From positions 1 to 44,547 of the forward strand of contig CAMIZK010000005.1 of assembly GCA_946403315.1 (NCBI GenBank): DNA of 44,547 bases, in the 5' to 3' direction. Under the pieces are notes generated by a model that had not been told where the DNA came from, did no database searches, and saw only the letters and a list, made by a program, of their open reading frames with translations. A program made the translations under genes and the position numbers. Positions 24,427-32,512 of the stretch are shown here, piece by piece. Position 1 is the stretch's first letter. Every line of letters begins with the position of its first letter. Origin of the DNA: an uncultured Bacteroidales bacterium. GTDB taxonomy: Bacteria; Bacteroidota; Bacteroidia; Bacteroidales; Paludibacteraceae.

Positions 24427-24458
24427 CAAAGGTACTGCTTTTTTACGAGATACGCAAA
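24427..24458 (-). promoter_or_regulatory. Bacteroidetes promoter for mrp-MATE
   Basis: Minus-strand TTTG (24455-24458), 20-bp spacer, TACCTTTG (24427-24434). Extended -33 TTTGCGTATCTCG. The mrp ATG lies about 30 bp downstream. Confidence 0.8.
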
Positions 24459-24474
24459 TTTTTTGGCACTTTTA

Positions 24475-24506
24475 TTTGCATATATGCAAAAAAAATCGTA
24501 CCTTTG
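24475..24506 (+). promoter_or_regulatory. Bacteroidetes promoter for the cca operon
   Basis: TTTG (24475-24478), 20-bp spacer, TACCTTTG (24499-24506). The cca ATG at 24526 leaves a leader of only about 13 nt. Confidence 0.8.
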
Positions 24507-24525
24507 CACCCGCAAAAAGAAAAAG

Positions 24526-25992
24526 ATGATCGTTACGGACGCCAAAATAGAACTTCCTGTCCTGAAAATGGTAGGTGCCACGGCCGATGAACTCGGCCTG
24601 GAATGCTATGTCATCGGCGGATGGGTACGGGACTTGTTCCTGCACCGGCCTTCCAACGATATCGATATCGTTGTGGTCGGTTCGGGTATCGCATTAGCGG
24701 AAGCGGTAGCGAAGAAATTAGGCAAAGGCGCACATCTGTCAGTATTCAAAACCTACGGTACTGCGCAGGTAAAGGCGAAGGGACGAAAGGTTAATGGCGA
24801 ATGGTTAGAGGAGACCGAACTGGAGTTCGTCGGTGCCCGGAGGGAGAGTTACACCAAAGACAGCCGCAATCCCGTGGTAGAAGACGGGACGTTGGAAGAA
24901 GACCAGAACAGACGGGATTTCACCATCAACGCCATGGCGATATGTCTAAATAATGGCGAAGGGCGAAAGGTTATAGGCGAAAGGGAATACGGAGAGTTAT
25001 TGGATCCTTTTGGCGGGATGGATGACCTCGAGGATTGCGTGATCCGTACACCGTTGGATCCGGATATCACGTTCAGCGACGATCCTTTGCGTATGATGCG
25101 TGCGATCCGTTTTGCTACCCAGTTAGGGTTCTTCTTAGACGGCGAGACCTTCGATGCCATCGCGCGTAATAAGGAACGCATCGGTATCATCACGAAGGAA
25201 CGGATTGCCGAGGAGTTAAACAAGATCATCCTCAGCCGCCGACCGTCCGAAGGATTTCTTTTACTCGACAAGACGGGACTCTTACCGCTTATCTTCCCGG
25301 AGTTAGCGGCACTCAAAGGCATCGAAGTGAAGGAAGGTAAAGGGCATAAAGATGTCTTTTTACATACACTCAAAGTCTTAGATAATCTCTCTGAGACCTC
25401 TGATAACCTTTGGTTACGCTGGGCGGCATTGTTGCACGATATCGGGAAACCGAAGAGTAAGGCATGGGATGCGCAGGCGGGATGGACCTTCCGGAACCAT
25501 AACTACATCGGCGCTAAGATGGTGCCTAAGATCTTCGCGAAGATGAAGATGCCGTTGAACGAGAAGATGGAGTACGTGAAGAAGATGGTGGACCTGCATA
25601 TGCGACCGATCAACCTGATTGAGGACACGGTAACGGACAGTGCGGTGAGACGTCTGCTGTTCGAAGCCGGCGATGATATCGAAGACCTGATGCTGCTCTG
25701 CGATGCGGATATCACGAGTCGCAATGAAGAGAAAAAAGCCCGGTTTCATCGGAACTATCAGCTGGTACGGCAAAAGATGGTGGAACTGGAAGAACGGGAC
25801 CGTATCCGCAATTTCCAACCACCCGTCAAAGGCGATGAGATCATGCAGATCCTGCATCTGGAGCCCTGTTCAACCGTAGGTGAACTGAAGATGGCCATCA
25901 AAGATGCGATACTCGACGGAATCATTCCCAATGAGTACGAACCCGCCAAAGAATATATGTTAAAACTCGCCCATGAAAGGGGGCTTATATAG
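24526..25992 (+). CDS. cca: CCA tRNA nucleotidyltransferase with HD domain
   Basis: A 488-residue class II nucleotidyltransferase that adds or repairs the CCA end of tRNA. The catalytic head has GGWVRDLFLHRPSNDIDIVV (the paired Asp are catalytic), RRDFTINAMA, and DPLRMMRAIRFATQLGF; the HD domain has LLHDIGKPKSK. Two heptamer arrays lie inside the catalytic head: residues about 83-95 (AKGRKVNGEWLEE) and 143-152 (NGEGRKVIGER), both between conserved strands, so the enzyme must tolerate them. The ATG at 24526 follows the promoter; upstream codons are not part of the family. The enzyme matters here because the tRNA-Leu gene in this window does not encode CCA. Confidence 0.95.
   Translation: MIVTDAKIELPVLKMVGATADELGLECYVIGGWVRDLFLHRPSNDIDIVVVGSGIALAEAVAKKLGKGAHLSVFKTYGTAQVKAKGRKVNGEWLEETELEFVGARRESYTKDSRNPVVEDGTLEEDQNRRDFTINAMAICLNNGEGRKVIGEREYGELLDPFGGMDDLEDCVIRTPLDPDITFSDDPLRMMRAIRFATQLGFFLDGETFDAIARNKERIGIITKERIAEELNKIILSRRPSEGFLLLDKTGLLPLIFPELAALKGIEVKEGKGHKDVFLHTLKVLDNLSETSDNLWLRWAALLHDIGKPKSKAWDAQAGWTFRNHNYIGAKMVPKIFAKMKMPLNEKMEYVKKMVDLHMRPINLIEDTVTDSAVRRLLFEAGDDIEDLMLLCDADITSRNEEKKARFHRNYQLVRQKMVELEERDRIRNFQPPVKGDEIMQILHLEPCSTVGELKMAIKDAILDGIIPNEYEPAKEYMLKLAHERGLI
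24773..24808 (+). repeat. Heptamer array 1 inside cca
   Basis: Units AGGCGAA, GGGACGAA (8 bp), AGGTTAA, TGGCGAA and TGGTTAG. The four 7-mers and one 8-mer total 36 bp, exactly 12 codons. The miaA array has the same design. Confidence 0.9.
24954..24981 (+). repeat. Heptamer array 2 inside cca
   Basis: Units TGGCGAA, GGGCGAA, AGGTTAT and AGGCGAA, followed by a partial AGGGAA. It codes for NGEGRKVIGER just behind the conserved DFTINAMAI segment. Confidence 0.9.
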
Positions 25993-25993
25993 T

Positions 25994-26545
25994 ATGATTT
26001 ATAGATTTACATTTTCGTGCGAGGAAGGTGATCCTAACTTCCGCCGCGTGTTTGAAGCAGACGCTGATGCAACGTTCTTACAGTTGCACGAAGCGATTTT
26101 GAAGAGTGTGGACTATCCCGATGATCAGATGACGTCGTTCTTTATCTGCAACGACGAATGGGAGAAAGGTCAGGAGGTGACGTTGGTTGAGATGGAGTCG
26201 AACTTCGAGTACGACAACATGGTGATGAACGAGACCCGTCTGAGTGACCTGATTGAAGAAGTGGGTCAACGGCTCATCTATATCTTCGATCCGATGTTCG
26301 AGCGCTATTTCTTCGGCAGTCTCAAAGAGATCAAAGCAGGCAGCATGAACGGCGTAGAATGCGTGGAGAGCAAAGGGAAAGCACCGAAGCAGTTGAAATC
26401 CGAAGATCCGTTAGCCGGACCGGGTAGCAAAGGTGGAGACGATGATTTTCTATTCGATGACGAGTTTAAGGACGAGTATGACTTAGGCGACATCGATATG
26501 GAAGGTTTCCAAGACCTGAGTTTTGATGACGGAACAATGTTCTAA
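25994..26545 (+). CDS. Plasmid pRiA4b ORF-3-like family protein
   Basis: A 183-residue protein whose N-terminal 110 residues match the pRiA4b ORF-3/IS1096 passenger family (YRFTFSCEEGDPNFRRVFE, then SFFICNDEWEKGQEV). That family has no settled function. The C-terminal third is strongly acidic (DDDFLFDDEFKDEYDLGDID), probably disordered. The ATG at 25994 comes one base after the cca stop and overlaps miaA by 20 bp at its end, so it is embedded in a translation-related operon. Nothing suggests a plasmid or transposon at this site despite the family name. Confidence 0.8.
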   Translation: MIYRFTFSCEEGDPNFRRVFEADADATFLQLHEAILKSVDYPDDQMTSFFICNDEWEKGQEVTLVEMESNFEYDNMVMNETRLSDLIEEVGQRLIYIFDPMFERYFFGSLKEIKAGSMNGVECVESKGKAPKQLKSEDPLAGPGSKGGDDDFLFDDEFKDEYDLGDIDMEGFQDLSFDDGTMF

Positions 26546-27473
26546 CACATTGTTGCTCATCCTCGGACCTACCGGTGTTGGCAAGACCGAACTGTCCTTA
26601 CGGGTGGCGGAGCGATACGGCTGTCCGATTGTGAACTGCGACAGCAGGCAGGTTTTTCGGGATATCCCCATCGGTACAGCAGCCCCGACAGCGGAAGAAC
26701 AGGCACGGGTGAAACATTATTTCGTAGGTACGCGTGCGTTGGAGGAAGACTACAACGCCGGTGCGTACGAACGGGATGCATTGGCTCTGTTGAACGAACT
26801 GTTCAAGCAGCATAAGGTAGTGGTGATGGTAGGCGGTTCGATGCTGTACGCCGATGCGGTATGCCATGGACTGGATGACCTGCCTTCCGTACCGGCTTCC
26901 ATTCGAGAGGAAGTAAAGGCGAAAGGACGAATGGCGAACGGCGAAGGCTTGAGATGGCTGCAGGAACAAGTGCAGAAACTGGATCCGGTGTATTGGGAAG
27001 AAGTGGATCAGCAGAACCCTGCCCGTTTGATGCATTGCGTGGAGTTGAGTTTGGCTACCGGTCAACCCTATTCGTCTTTGCGCACCCACACGCGCAAGCA
27101 ACGGCCGTTCCGCATCGTAAAAGTGGCTTTGGACCGACCGCGTGAAGAACTCTACGCGCGCATAGACGAGCGAGTGAAGCAGATGATGAACGAGGGATTG
27201 TTGGATGAAGCGAAAGCGGTGTACGACAAACGGCATCTGACAAGTCTGCAGACAGTAGGATACCGGGAGTTATTCGGATACATGGACGGGGAATATGACC
27301 TGGATAGAGCCGTGGAGCTGATTCAGCAGAACAGCCGCCATTATGCCAAGCGGCAGCTGACCTGGTTCCGCCGCGATACAGAGATACATTGGTTAAACGC
27401 CAAAGAGAGATATGAGAAAAATTTGGATATTATTGACAGTCTGCTGTGCGCTGATGGCGTGCAAGAAGATTAG
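26526..27473 (+). CDS. miaA: tRNA dimethylallyltransferase MiaA
   Basis: A 315-residue enzyme that adds the dimethylallyl group to adenosine 37 of tRNAs reading UNN codons, which would include the tRNA-Leu(UAA) in this window. The P-loop GPTGVGKT lies near residues 12-19; NCDSRQVFRDIPIGTAAP, VVMVGGSMLYADAV and TVGYRELFGYMDGE are family motifs. A 36-bp heptamer array codes for AKGRMANGEGLR at about residues 131-142, after VPASIREEV. The last 25 residues or so, after the family's typical end at WFRRD, run 62 bp into the next gene. The ATG at 26526 is favoured over the TTG at 26523. Confidence 0.94.
   Translation: MTEQCSNTLLLILGPTGVGKTELSLRVAERYGCPIVNCDSRQVFRDIPIGTAAPTAEEQARVKHYFVGTRALEEDYNAGAYERDALALLNELFKQHKVVVMVGGSMLYADAVCHGLDDLPSVPASIREEVKAKGRMANGEGLRWLQEQVQKLDPVYWEEVDQQNPARLMHCVELSLATGQPYSSLRTHTRKQRPFRIVKVALDRPREELYARIDERVKQMMNEGLLDEAKAVYDKRHLTSLQTVGYRELFGYMDGEYDLDRAVELIQQNSRHYAKRQLTWFRRDTEIHWLNAKERYEKNLDIIDSLLCADGVQED
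26917..26952 (+). repeat. Heptamer array inside miaA
   Basis: Units AGGCGAA, AGGACGAA (8 bp), TGGCGAA, CGGCGAA and GGCTTGA, 36 bp in all. Unit order and the single 8-mer in second place mirror the first cca array. Confidence 0.9.
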
Positions 27474-28407
27474 TGTGGACTTTTCCTACAGCCCCACCGA
27501 ACCGAGAGCCGGTGAGGCGGTGGCTTTCACGAACCTCAGTTCAAGCGGAGAGGACTGGTCCTGGAGTTTCGGAGACGGTAGTGTTTCAACGCTCCGTTCC
27601 CCGAAGCATACGTACAAGAAACCCGGCACGTACAAGGTGGTGCTGAAAGTGGATAATAAAAACCGGTTAACCGCCACGAAGGAGTTAACGGTGTATGACA
27701 CCATCCCGACCTTTGTGGCATCGGACAGTGTGTTCTATATCTATAAGGACTACACCTTCACCGCCAACGTATATAACCCGTATAACTACGAGGTGACGTA
27801 TGAGTGGATCGTGAACGAGGAGATCATAGGCACCGAATCGACGATGACCTGCTATTTCACGCTACCGGAAGACTCGGCACAGGTGCAACTGAACCTGACT
27901 ATCAACGGTGTGCTGTTTGAAATCGTCAAACGGTTCTACATCCAAGATGTGGACACCCGTTCCGTGTATTTCCGAACCGACGAAGCGGACTACCGTCAGC
28001 GTATCTTCGGTGAACGCGCCGAAGAGGCAATGGAAGATGAGACGGCGACACCGCTGTTAGACCTGGAACAAGACACGATGCAGCGCTATAACGGGTATGA
28101 TTTTAAGTTAAGCGAATTAGCCATGGTCTTCCCCGGTATCGAAGGGTTTAAGATCGCCAATCGCAAGATCTACTTCCGTCTGAACGGTCTTTGGGTAGCC
28201 AATATCGACGGTGCCAATATCGTAGCCATTGACGAGAGCGACTGCACGGCGATGACGATTGATCCGGAAAACAGCCGGATCTACTGGGCGAACGAAAACG
28301 GCGTATGGTACATGCCGTTCATAGGGTCTGATAACAATAAGTTCATCACCGTTCCCACACTACTGAATGAACTGAATAACGTAACGAAAATTGCGGTGGA
28401 TTTATGA
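27412..28407 (+). CDS. PKD-domain lipoprotein
   Basis: A 331-residue lipoprotein with signal peptide and lipobox ALMAC (Cys17), then a PKD domain at about residues 22-95 (SYSPTEPRAGEAVAFTN, WSFGDGSVS, HTYKKPGTYKVVLKV). A second Ig-like region and a C-terminal part with NYW/YWTD-like phrases (ENSRIYWANENGVWY) follow, hinting at a small propeller or repeat fold. It probably binds a surface glycan or protein; no catalytic motif is seen. Its ATG at 27412 lies inside miaA (62-bp overlap), and its stop overlaps the glycogen synthase ATG (ATGA). Confidence 0.82.
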   Translation: MRKIWILLTVCCALMACKKISVDFSYSPTEPRAGEAVAFTNLSSSGEDWSWSFGDGSVSTLRSPKHTYKKPGTYKVVLKVDNKNRLTATKELTVYDTIPTFVASDSVFYIYKDYTFTANVYNPYNYEVTYEWIVNEEIIGTESTMTCYFTLPEDSAQVQLNLTINGVLFEIVKRFYIQDVDTRSVYFRTDEADYRQRIFGERAEEAMEDETATPLLDLEQDTMQRYNGYDFKLSELAMVFPGIEGFKIANRKIYFRLNGLWVANIDGANIVAIDESDCTAMTIDPENSRIYWANENGVWYMPFIGSDNNKFITVPTLLNELNNVTKIAVDL

Positions 28408-29948
28408 TGCAACCAGATTATATTTTTGAAACCAGTTGGGAAGTTTGTAACCGCGTAGGCGGTATCTATGCCGTACTGAGTACCCGTGCTGCGTCGATGC
28501 AGGCTGAACATCCCGATAAAGTCTTTTTCTTCGGTCCTGACTTCGGCGACCATAGTGATATCTATTTTAGAGAAGATAAAAATCTTCTCAAAAAGTTTAA
28601 AGTTGAAAGTTTAAAGTTTAAAGAGGCTATTCCTGTTCGTATCGGCCGATGGATGGTGCCGGGAGAACCGATTGCGATCTTGCTGAAGTTTGACAGCCTG
28701 TGGGAGAAAAAAAATGCTATTTACGCTTGGGCCTGGGATAAGTTCCAGGTGCAGAGTCACGCTGCGTATGGCGACTATGACGAGTCCTGTCTGTTCGGTT
28801 ACGCGGCAGGTATGGTGATGGAGAGTCTCTATAAATGGCTAAAGGCGAAAGGCGAAGGGCAAACGGCGAATGTCTGTATGCATGCCAATGAGTGGCAGAC
28901 GGCATTCTCGATCTTCTATCTGCAGGATCATTGTCCGGAGATCGCTACGCTCTTCACCACCCATGCTACGGGTATCGGCCGGTCGATTGCCGGAAACGGG
29001 AAACCGCTGTATGACTATTTCGAAGGTTACAACGGTGACCAGATGGCGCAGGAGTTGAACATGGTGAGCAAGCACTCGGTGGAGAAACAGGCAGCGCACC
29101 ATGCGGATTGTTTCACTACCGTCAGTTCGATCACCGCTCGGGAATGCAAGCAGTTACTGGACAAGCCTGTCGATATCGTGACGCCGAACGGTTTTGAACC
29201 TACTTTTGTTCCCAAAGGCAAAGCCTTTGACGAGCGCCGGGAAGCAGCACGTGCAGCATTGCGCAAAGTGGCAGGCGAGCAGTTAGGCGGTGTCGTTCCG
29301 GAGAACGCACTGTTCGTAGCTATCTCCGGTCGACTGGAATGGAAGAACAAAGGCATCGACGTGTTCGCCGAGGCCTTGGATAAGTTAGCGCAGAAGATCT
29401 ACCACAGCACGAAGAACGAGAAAGAGGTGGTGGCATTTGTAATGATTCCGTATCTCGACCGTGCCCCGTCTCGAAAAGGCAAGGTGAGTGCGGTGTTTGT
29501 GCCCTATTACTTGGACGGTCACGATCCTTTATTCGGAAAGACGTACTATGACCTGCTGATCGGTATGGATGTGACGGTCTTCCCGTCCTATTATGAACCG
29601 TGGGGTTACACACCCTTAGAGAGTTGTGCGTTCCATGTACCGACGATCACCACTTCCTTAGCCGGTTTCGGTGCCTGGGCTGCAGAACAGAAAGACCAAT
29701 ACGGTGTAGTCGTGATCGAGCGCACGGATTCGAACTTCGGTGAAGTATCGAACCATATTGCAGACGACCTGCTGCGTTTTGACCGGCTGAGCGATGAAGA
29801 CAGAGCACGTGCGCGCAAGGAAGCCGCCGCAGTAGCCAAGAAAGCGGACTGGAAGCATTTCTTCAAATACTACCGCCAGGCCTATGACATCGCCTTGAGA
29901 AAAAGAGATAACCGTATAGATGAACTTCAAAATCCCCGTTTATTATGA
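28404..29948 (+). CDS. Glycogen synthase, GT3-type
   Basis: A 514-residue glycosyltransferase like the eukaryotic-type (GT3) glycogen synthases found in Bacteroidetes, extending alpha-1,4-glucan chains. Visible motifs are ETSWEVCNRVGGIYAVLST at the N-terminus, YGDYDESCLFGYAAG, TTHATGIGRSIAGNGK, SGRLEWKNKGIDVF and PSYYEPWGYTPLES at the C-terminal donor site. Two heptamer arrays of different sequence interrupt the N-terminal domain: residues about 64-73 (KKFKVESLKFK) and 145-156 (WLKAKGEGQTAN), the latter just before the conserved HANEW. The start overlaps the PKD gene and the stop overlaps the dipeptidase gene, each as ATGA. Confidence 0.92.
   Translation: MMQPDYIFETSWEVCNRVGGIYAVLSTRAASMQAEHPDKVFFFGPDFGDHSDIYFREDKNLLKKFKVESLKFKEAIPVRIGRWMVPGEPIAILLKFDSLWEKKNAIYAWAWDKFQVQSHAAYGDYDESCLFGYAAGMVMESLYKWLKAKGEGQTANVCMHANEWQTAFSIFYLQDHCPEIATLFTTHATGIGRSIAGNGKPLYDYFEGYNGDQMAQELNMVSKHSVEKQAAHHADCFTTVSSITARECKQLLDKPVDIVTPNGFEPTFVPKGKAFDERREAARAALRKVAGEQLGGVVPENALFVAISGRLEWKNKGIDVFAEALDKLAQKIYHSTKNEKEVVAFVMIPYLDRAPSRKGKVSAVFVPYYLDGHDPLFGKTYYDLLIGMDVTVFPSYYEPWGYTPLESCAFHVPTITTSLAGFGAWAAEQKDQYGVVVIERTDSNFGEVSNHIADDLLRFDRLSDEDRARARKEAAAVAKKADWKHFFKYYRQAYDIALRKRDNRIDELQNPRLL
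28594..28621 (+). repeat. Heptamer array 1 inside the glycogen synthase gene
   Basis: Four units: AGTTTAA, AGTTGAA, AGTTTAA, AGTTTAA. It codes for FKVESLKFK. The motif differs from the second array in the same gene. Confidence 0.88.
28836..28870 (+). repeat. Heptamer array 2 inside the glycogen synthase gene
   Basis: Five units of the main family: TGGCTAA, AGGCGAA, AGGCGAA, GGGCAAA, CGGCGAA. It codes for LKAKGEGQTAN, replacing the loop before the conserved HANEW segment. Confidence 0.9.
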
Positions 29949-31657
29949 AAAAAAGTTTAGTAATGATAGCAGCTCTGCTGCTCCTTTCGCCTATAACCAT
30001 TAGCCTTTCGCCCTTACAGGCTTGCACGAATTTTATCGTTGGTAAAGCGGCATCTGCCGATGGAAGTACAATGATATCATATGCTGCCGATTCATACGGC
30101 ATGTTCGGTTTTTTACATTTCTCCCCGGCAGCTGACTATGAAGAAGGTGCCGTGCGTGAAGTGTTTGACTGGGACACGGGCCGTCCTCAAGGTACCATCG
30201 CACAGGTGAAGCACACCTATTCGGTGGTAGGAAACATGAACGAGCATCAGGTGACAATTGGTGAGACCACCTGGGGCGGACGGGAAGAACTATGGGACAC
30301 TATCGGTGTGGACTATGGTAGTCTGATCTACATCGCGCTGGAGCGCAGTAAGACAGCACGGGAAGCAATCGAATGGATGGTTTCATTAGTGAACGAATAC
30401 GGTTATGCATCGGAAGGAGAGACCTTCTCTATCGGTGACCCCAACGAGGTATGGATGATGGATTTCATCGGTAAAGGACCGGGAAAGAAAGGTGCCAACT
30501 GGGTAGCCGTTCGTATTCCGGACAATGCCATCGCCGGTCACGCCAATCAGTCACGTATCACCACTTTACCGCAGAGCAAGGCCAAGAAGACCAAAGAACA
30601 GCGGAGACTGGAGAAGAAACTGAACTGCGTATGCAATGGAGACTGGATGTGGGACAAAGATATCATCGCTTTTGCACGGGAGAAAGGCTATTTCACGGGT
30701 GCAGATAAGGATTTCAGTTTCCAGGCCGCATTCAACCCGTTTGACTTCAGCGGTTTGTATGTATGCGAAGCACGGGTATGGTCGTTCTTCCGCCATTTCA
30801 GCGAGGACATGGACCGCTATTTCGATTATGCGACCGGTGCCACTTTCCGAGAGACGAAAGGTGCTTTTGAAGGCGAACATATGCCGTTATGGATCGTGCC
30901 GAACAAGAAAGTGACGGCACAGGACATGAAGGAATGCATGCGGGATGAGTATAAGGATACACCGCTCGATATCACGCAAGGCACCGATGCCGGTCCGTGG
31001 AACAGCAAACTGCGTTACGGAGGTTTAGGCTTTAAATGCGCCGTGAACGGTACGGACACTCTGCAGTACTGGTACGAGCGTCCGACGGCAACGCAACAGA
31101 CGGCATGGTCGTTTGTAGCGCAGATGCGAGGATATAATAAGAACGGTATCTTCTGGTTCGGTGTGGACGATGCGGCATGCAGCTGCTATGTACCGATGTT
31201 CAGTTGCATCAACCATGTGCCGGAGTGCTATGCGGAAGGAAACGGCGACAGCTATACCTTCTCTCCCACCAGCGCATGGTGGACGTTTAACATGGTGGCT
31301 AACTGGGCGTACACCAAGTACAACCGCATGTATCCGCATATCCGGGAGATGCAGAACATATGGGATGACAAGTTCAACAGCCAGATCGAAGGCGTGGATG
31401 CCGAAGCGGCAACGTTAAGTGAAGAAGAGGCTCGTGCATTTCTTACAGCTTACTCCTGCGCACAGGCAGAGAACCTGGTAGCAGACTGGCAACGGCTGTA
31501 TATCTACCTGATCACGAAGTTCATTGACGGTCAGGAACGCAAGGAAGAGAACGGTCAGTTCAAACGCAACGCATACGGAAACAGTTGCAGTCCCAACCGC
31601 ATTGCTTTTCCGGAGAACTACCTGCGTCAGGTAGCACCGGAGATCACGCATGAGTAA
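29945..31657 (+). CDS. C69-family dipeptidase, exported
   Basis: A 570-residue peptidase family C69 (PepD-like Ntn hydrolase) protein. Cleavage after a signal peptide exposes the nucleophile Cys27 in ACTNFIVGKAASADGSTM, as required in the family. SYAADSYGMFG, GNMNEHQVTIGETTWGGRE and FSIGDPNEVWMMDF are further conserved segments. It likely releases dipeptides in the periplasm. The hydrophobic core of the signal peptide (about residues 13-25, SPITISLSPL) is coded by a heptamer array read in the opposite sense to the usual GERL peptide. Start overlaps the glycogen synthase stop as ATGA. Confidence 0.93.
   Translation: MKKSLVMIAALLLLSPITISLSPLQACTNFIVGKAASADGSTMISYAADSYGMFGFLHFSPAADYEEGAVREVFDWDTGRPQGTIAQVKHTYSVVGNMNEHQVTIGETTWGGREELWDTIGVDYGSLIYIALERSKTAREAIEWMVSLVNEYGYASEGETFSIGDPNEVWMMDFIGKGPGKKGANWVAVRIPDNAIAGHANQSRITTLPQSKAKKTKEQRRLEKKLNCVCNGDWMWDKDIIAFAREKGYFTGADKDFSFQAAFNPFDFSGLYVCEARVWSFFRHFSEDMDRYFDYATGATFRETKGAFEGEHMPLWIVPNKKVTAQDMKECMRDEYKDTPLDITQGTDAGPWNSKLRYGGLGFKCAVNGTDTLQYWYERPTATQQTAWSFVAQMRGYNKNGIFWFGVDDAACSCYVPMFSCINHVPECYAEGNGDSYTFSPTSAWWTFNMVANWAYTKYNRMYPHIREMQNIWDDKFNSQIEGVDAEAATLSEEEARAFLTAYSCAQAENLVADWQRLYIYLITKFIDGQERKEENGQFKRNAYGNSCSPNRIAFPENYLRQVAPEITHE
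29983..30017 (+). repeat. Heptamer array forming a signal peptide core
   Basis: Units CCTTTCG, CCTATAA, CCATTAG, CCTTTCG and CCCTTAC, the complement of the main NGGYKAA family. Read this way it codes for hydrophobic and hydroxyl residues (LSPITISLSPL) and lies within the signal peptide. Confidence 0.88.
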
Positions 31658-31685
31658 AGGTGAGGGGTTACCGGTTATGGGTTAT
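31658..31685. repeat. Heptamer array between convergent genes
   Basis: Units AGGTGAG, GGGTTAC, CGGTTAT and GGGTTAT fill the gap between the dipeptidase stop and the 3' end of the outer-membrane protein gene. No hairpin terminator is visible in this gap. Confidence 0.8.
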
Positions 31686-31690
31686 GGTTG

Positions 31691-32458
31691 TTAGAACCGG
31701 TATGAGAAGGTGACGAACCAACCCCATTCGGACATGTACTGATTGGCCGTTTGCGGATGGCGAACGAGGTTATTCAAACCGAAGTCATAACCGGACTGCA
31801 GGCGGTAACGGTCCCATTCCAGACCTCCACCGACACCCCATTGGATATTGGCACGGATCAGTTGGTCCGACATGCGGTCATAGGGTTCGGTAACTACATC
31901 GAGCGATTGCAACCAAGTCTTGGTACCGTCACTGAGATGGGTCTCCATATAATCGTTTTCCGCCAAGCCGATATGCAATTGCGGACCGGTGTAGAAGAAA
32001 AGGTTGAGTTGTTTCCACAAGGGAATGGTGTAATAAACACGCACCGGAACGGTCAGGTTATGCTCCAGCACCCGATGACGGATATACTCGGTCTGGGTAG
32101 AAGGCGCATCCATAGAACGCCAATGCTGGTTATTCCGGCCATAGACGAGGGTATAAAGCAGACCCGTCTGCAAGTCAAAATGCTTCGGTAAAGCAAACGT
32201 GAACGTAGCACCGAGACGCACACCGTGCAGGTAAAGCGTCGGGAAACTGTTCGCCTGCGAACGCTGCCAATGCTGCACATATCCCGCCTCCACACGATAG
32301 GAGACACCAAACACATACGGATCCTCTTTGACCACTTTCTTGGAAGGATCAAAGAACGTGTTATCCGCTATTTGAAAGGCCGGTTTATTACTATCATCTG
32401 CCAGGACAGCACCTGCACAGAGAACCGTTAACAATGCTATACTAAGTATCCGTCTCAT
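31691..32458 (-). CDS. Outer-membrane beta-barrel protein
   Basis: A 255-residue protein with a signal peptide (MRRILSIALLTVLCAGAVLA) and repeated amphipathic strands such as RLGATFTFAL, LTVPVRVYYTIPL, LNLFFYTGPQLHIGL and a C-terminal WGWFVTFSYRF, the aromatic end typical of Bacteroidetes outer-membrane barrels (PorT-like group). Function is unknown. It is a single-gene unit with its own promoter only 11 bp before the ATG, so the leader is very short. Confidence 0.85.
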   Translation of the reverse strand: MRRILSIALLTVLCAGAVLADDSNKPAFQIADNTFFDPSKKVVKEDPYVFGVSYRVEAGYVQHWQRSQANSFPTLYLHGVRLGATFTFALPKHFDLQTGLLYTLVYGRNNQHWRSMDAPSTQTEYIRHRVLEHNLTVPVRVYYTIPLWKQLNLFFYTGPQLHIGLAENDYMETHLSDGTKTWLQSLDVVTEPYDRMSDQLIRANIQWGVGGGLEWDRYRLQSGYDFGLNNLVRHPQTANQYMSEWGWFVTFSYRF

Positions 32459-32468
32459 AAATCGGCTG

Positions 32469-32500
32469 CAAAATTACTAAAATAAATTGACATACGCAAA
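32469..32500 (-). promoter_or_regulatory. Bacteroidetes promoter for the outer-membrane protein
   Basis: Minus-strand TTTG (32497-32500), 20-bp spacer, TAATTTTG (32469-32476), with extended -33 TTTGCGTATGTCA. The expected transcript starts within about 5 nt of the ATG. Confidence 0.78.
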
Positions 32501-32512
32501 AAAAAGTGCAAA

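Larger units (their letters stand above)
24425..24512. repeat. Divergent promoter cassette, copy 2
   Basis: Near-copy of 2572-2658 with the same two outward promoters, the same TTTGCATATATGCAAA palindrome (24475-24490) and the same flanking tracts, differing by scattered bases and one central base. Confidence 0.8.

Noticed and set aside
24082..24525. Long N-terminal extension of cca through the mrp gene
   Set aside because: It runs antisense to mrp and through the divergent promoter; the family N-terminus begins at the ATG at 24526.
25381..25415. Repeat-looking CTCTGAG/CTCTGATAA stretch in cca
   Set aside because: The encoded DNLSETSDNLWLRW is expected at this place in Cca proteins before the HD motif, and the period is not regular.
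25994..26545. Plasmid or IS1096 passenger origin of the pRiA4b-like gene
   Set aside because: The family name is historical; the gene is embedded and overlapping in a core operon with no terminal repeats or transposase nearby.
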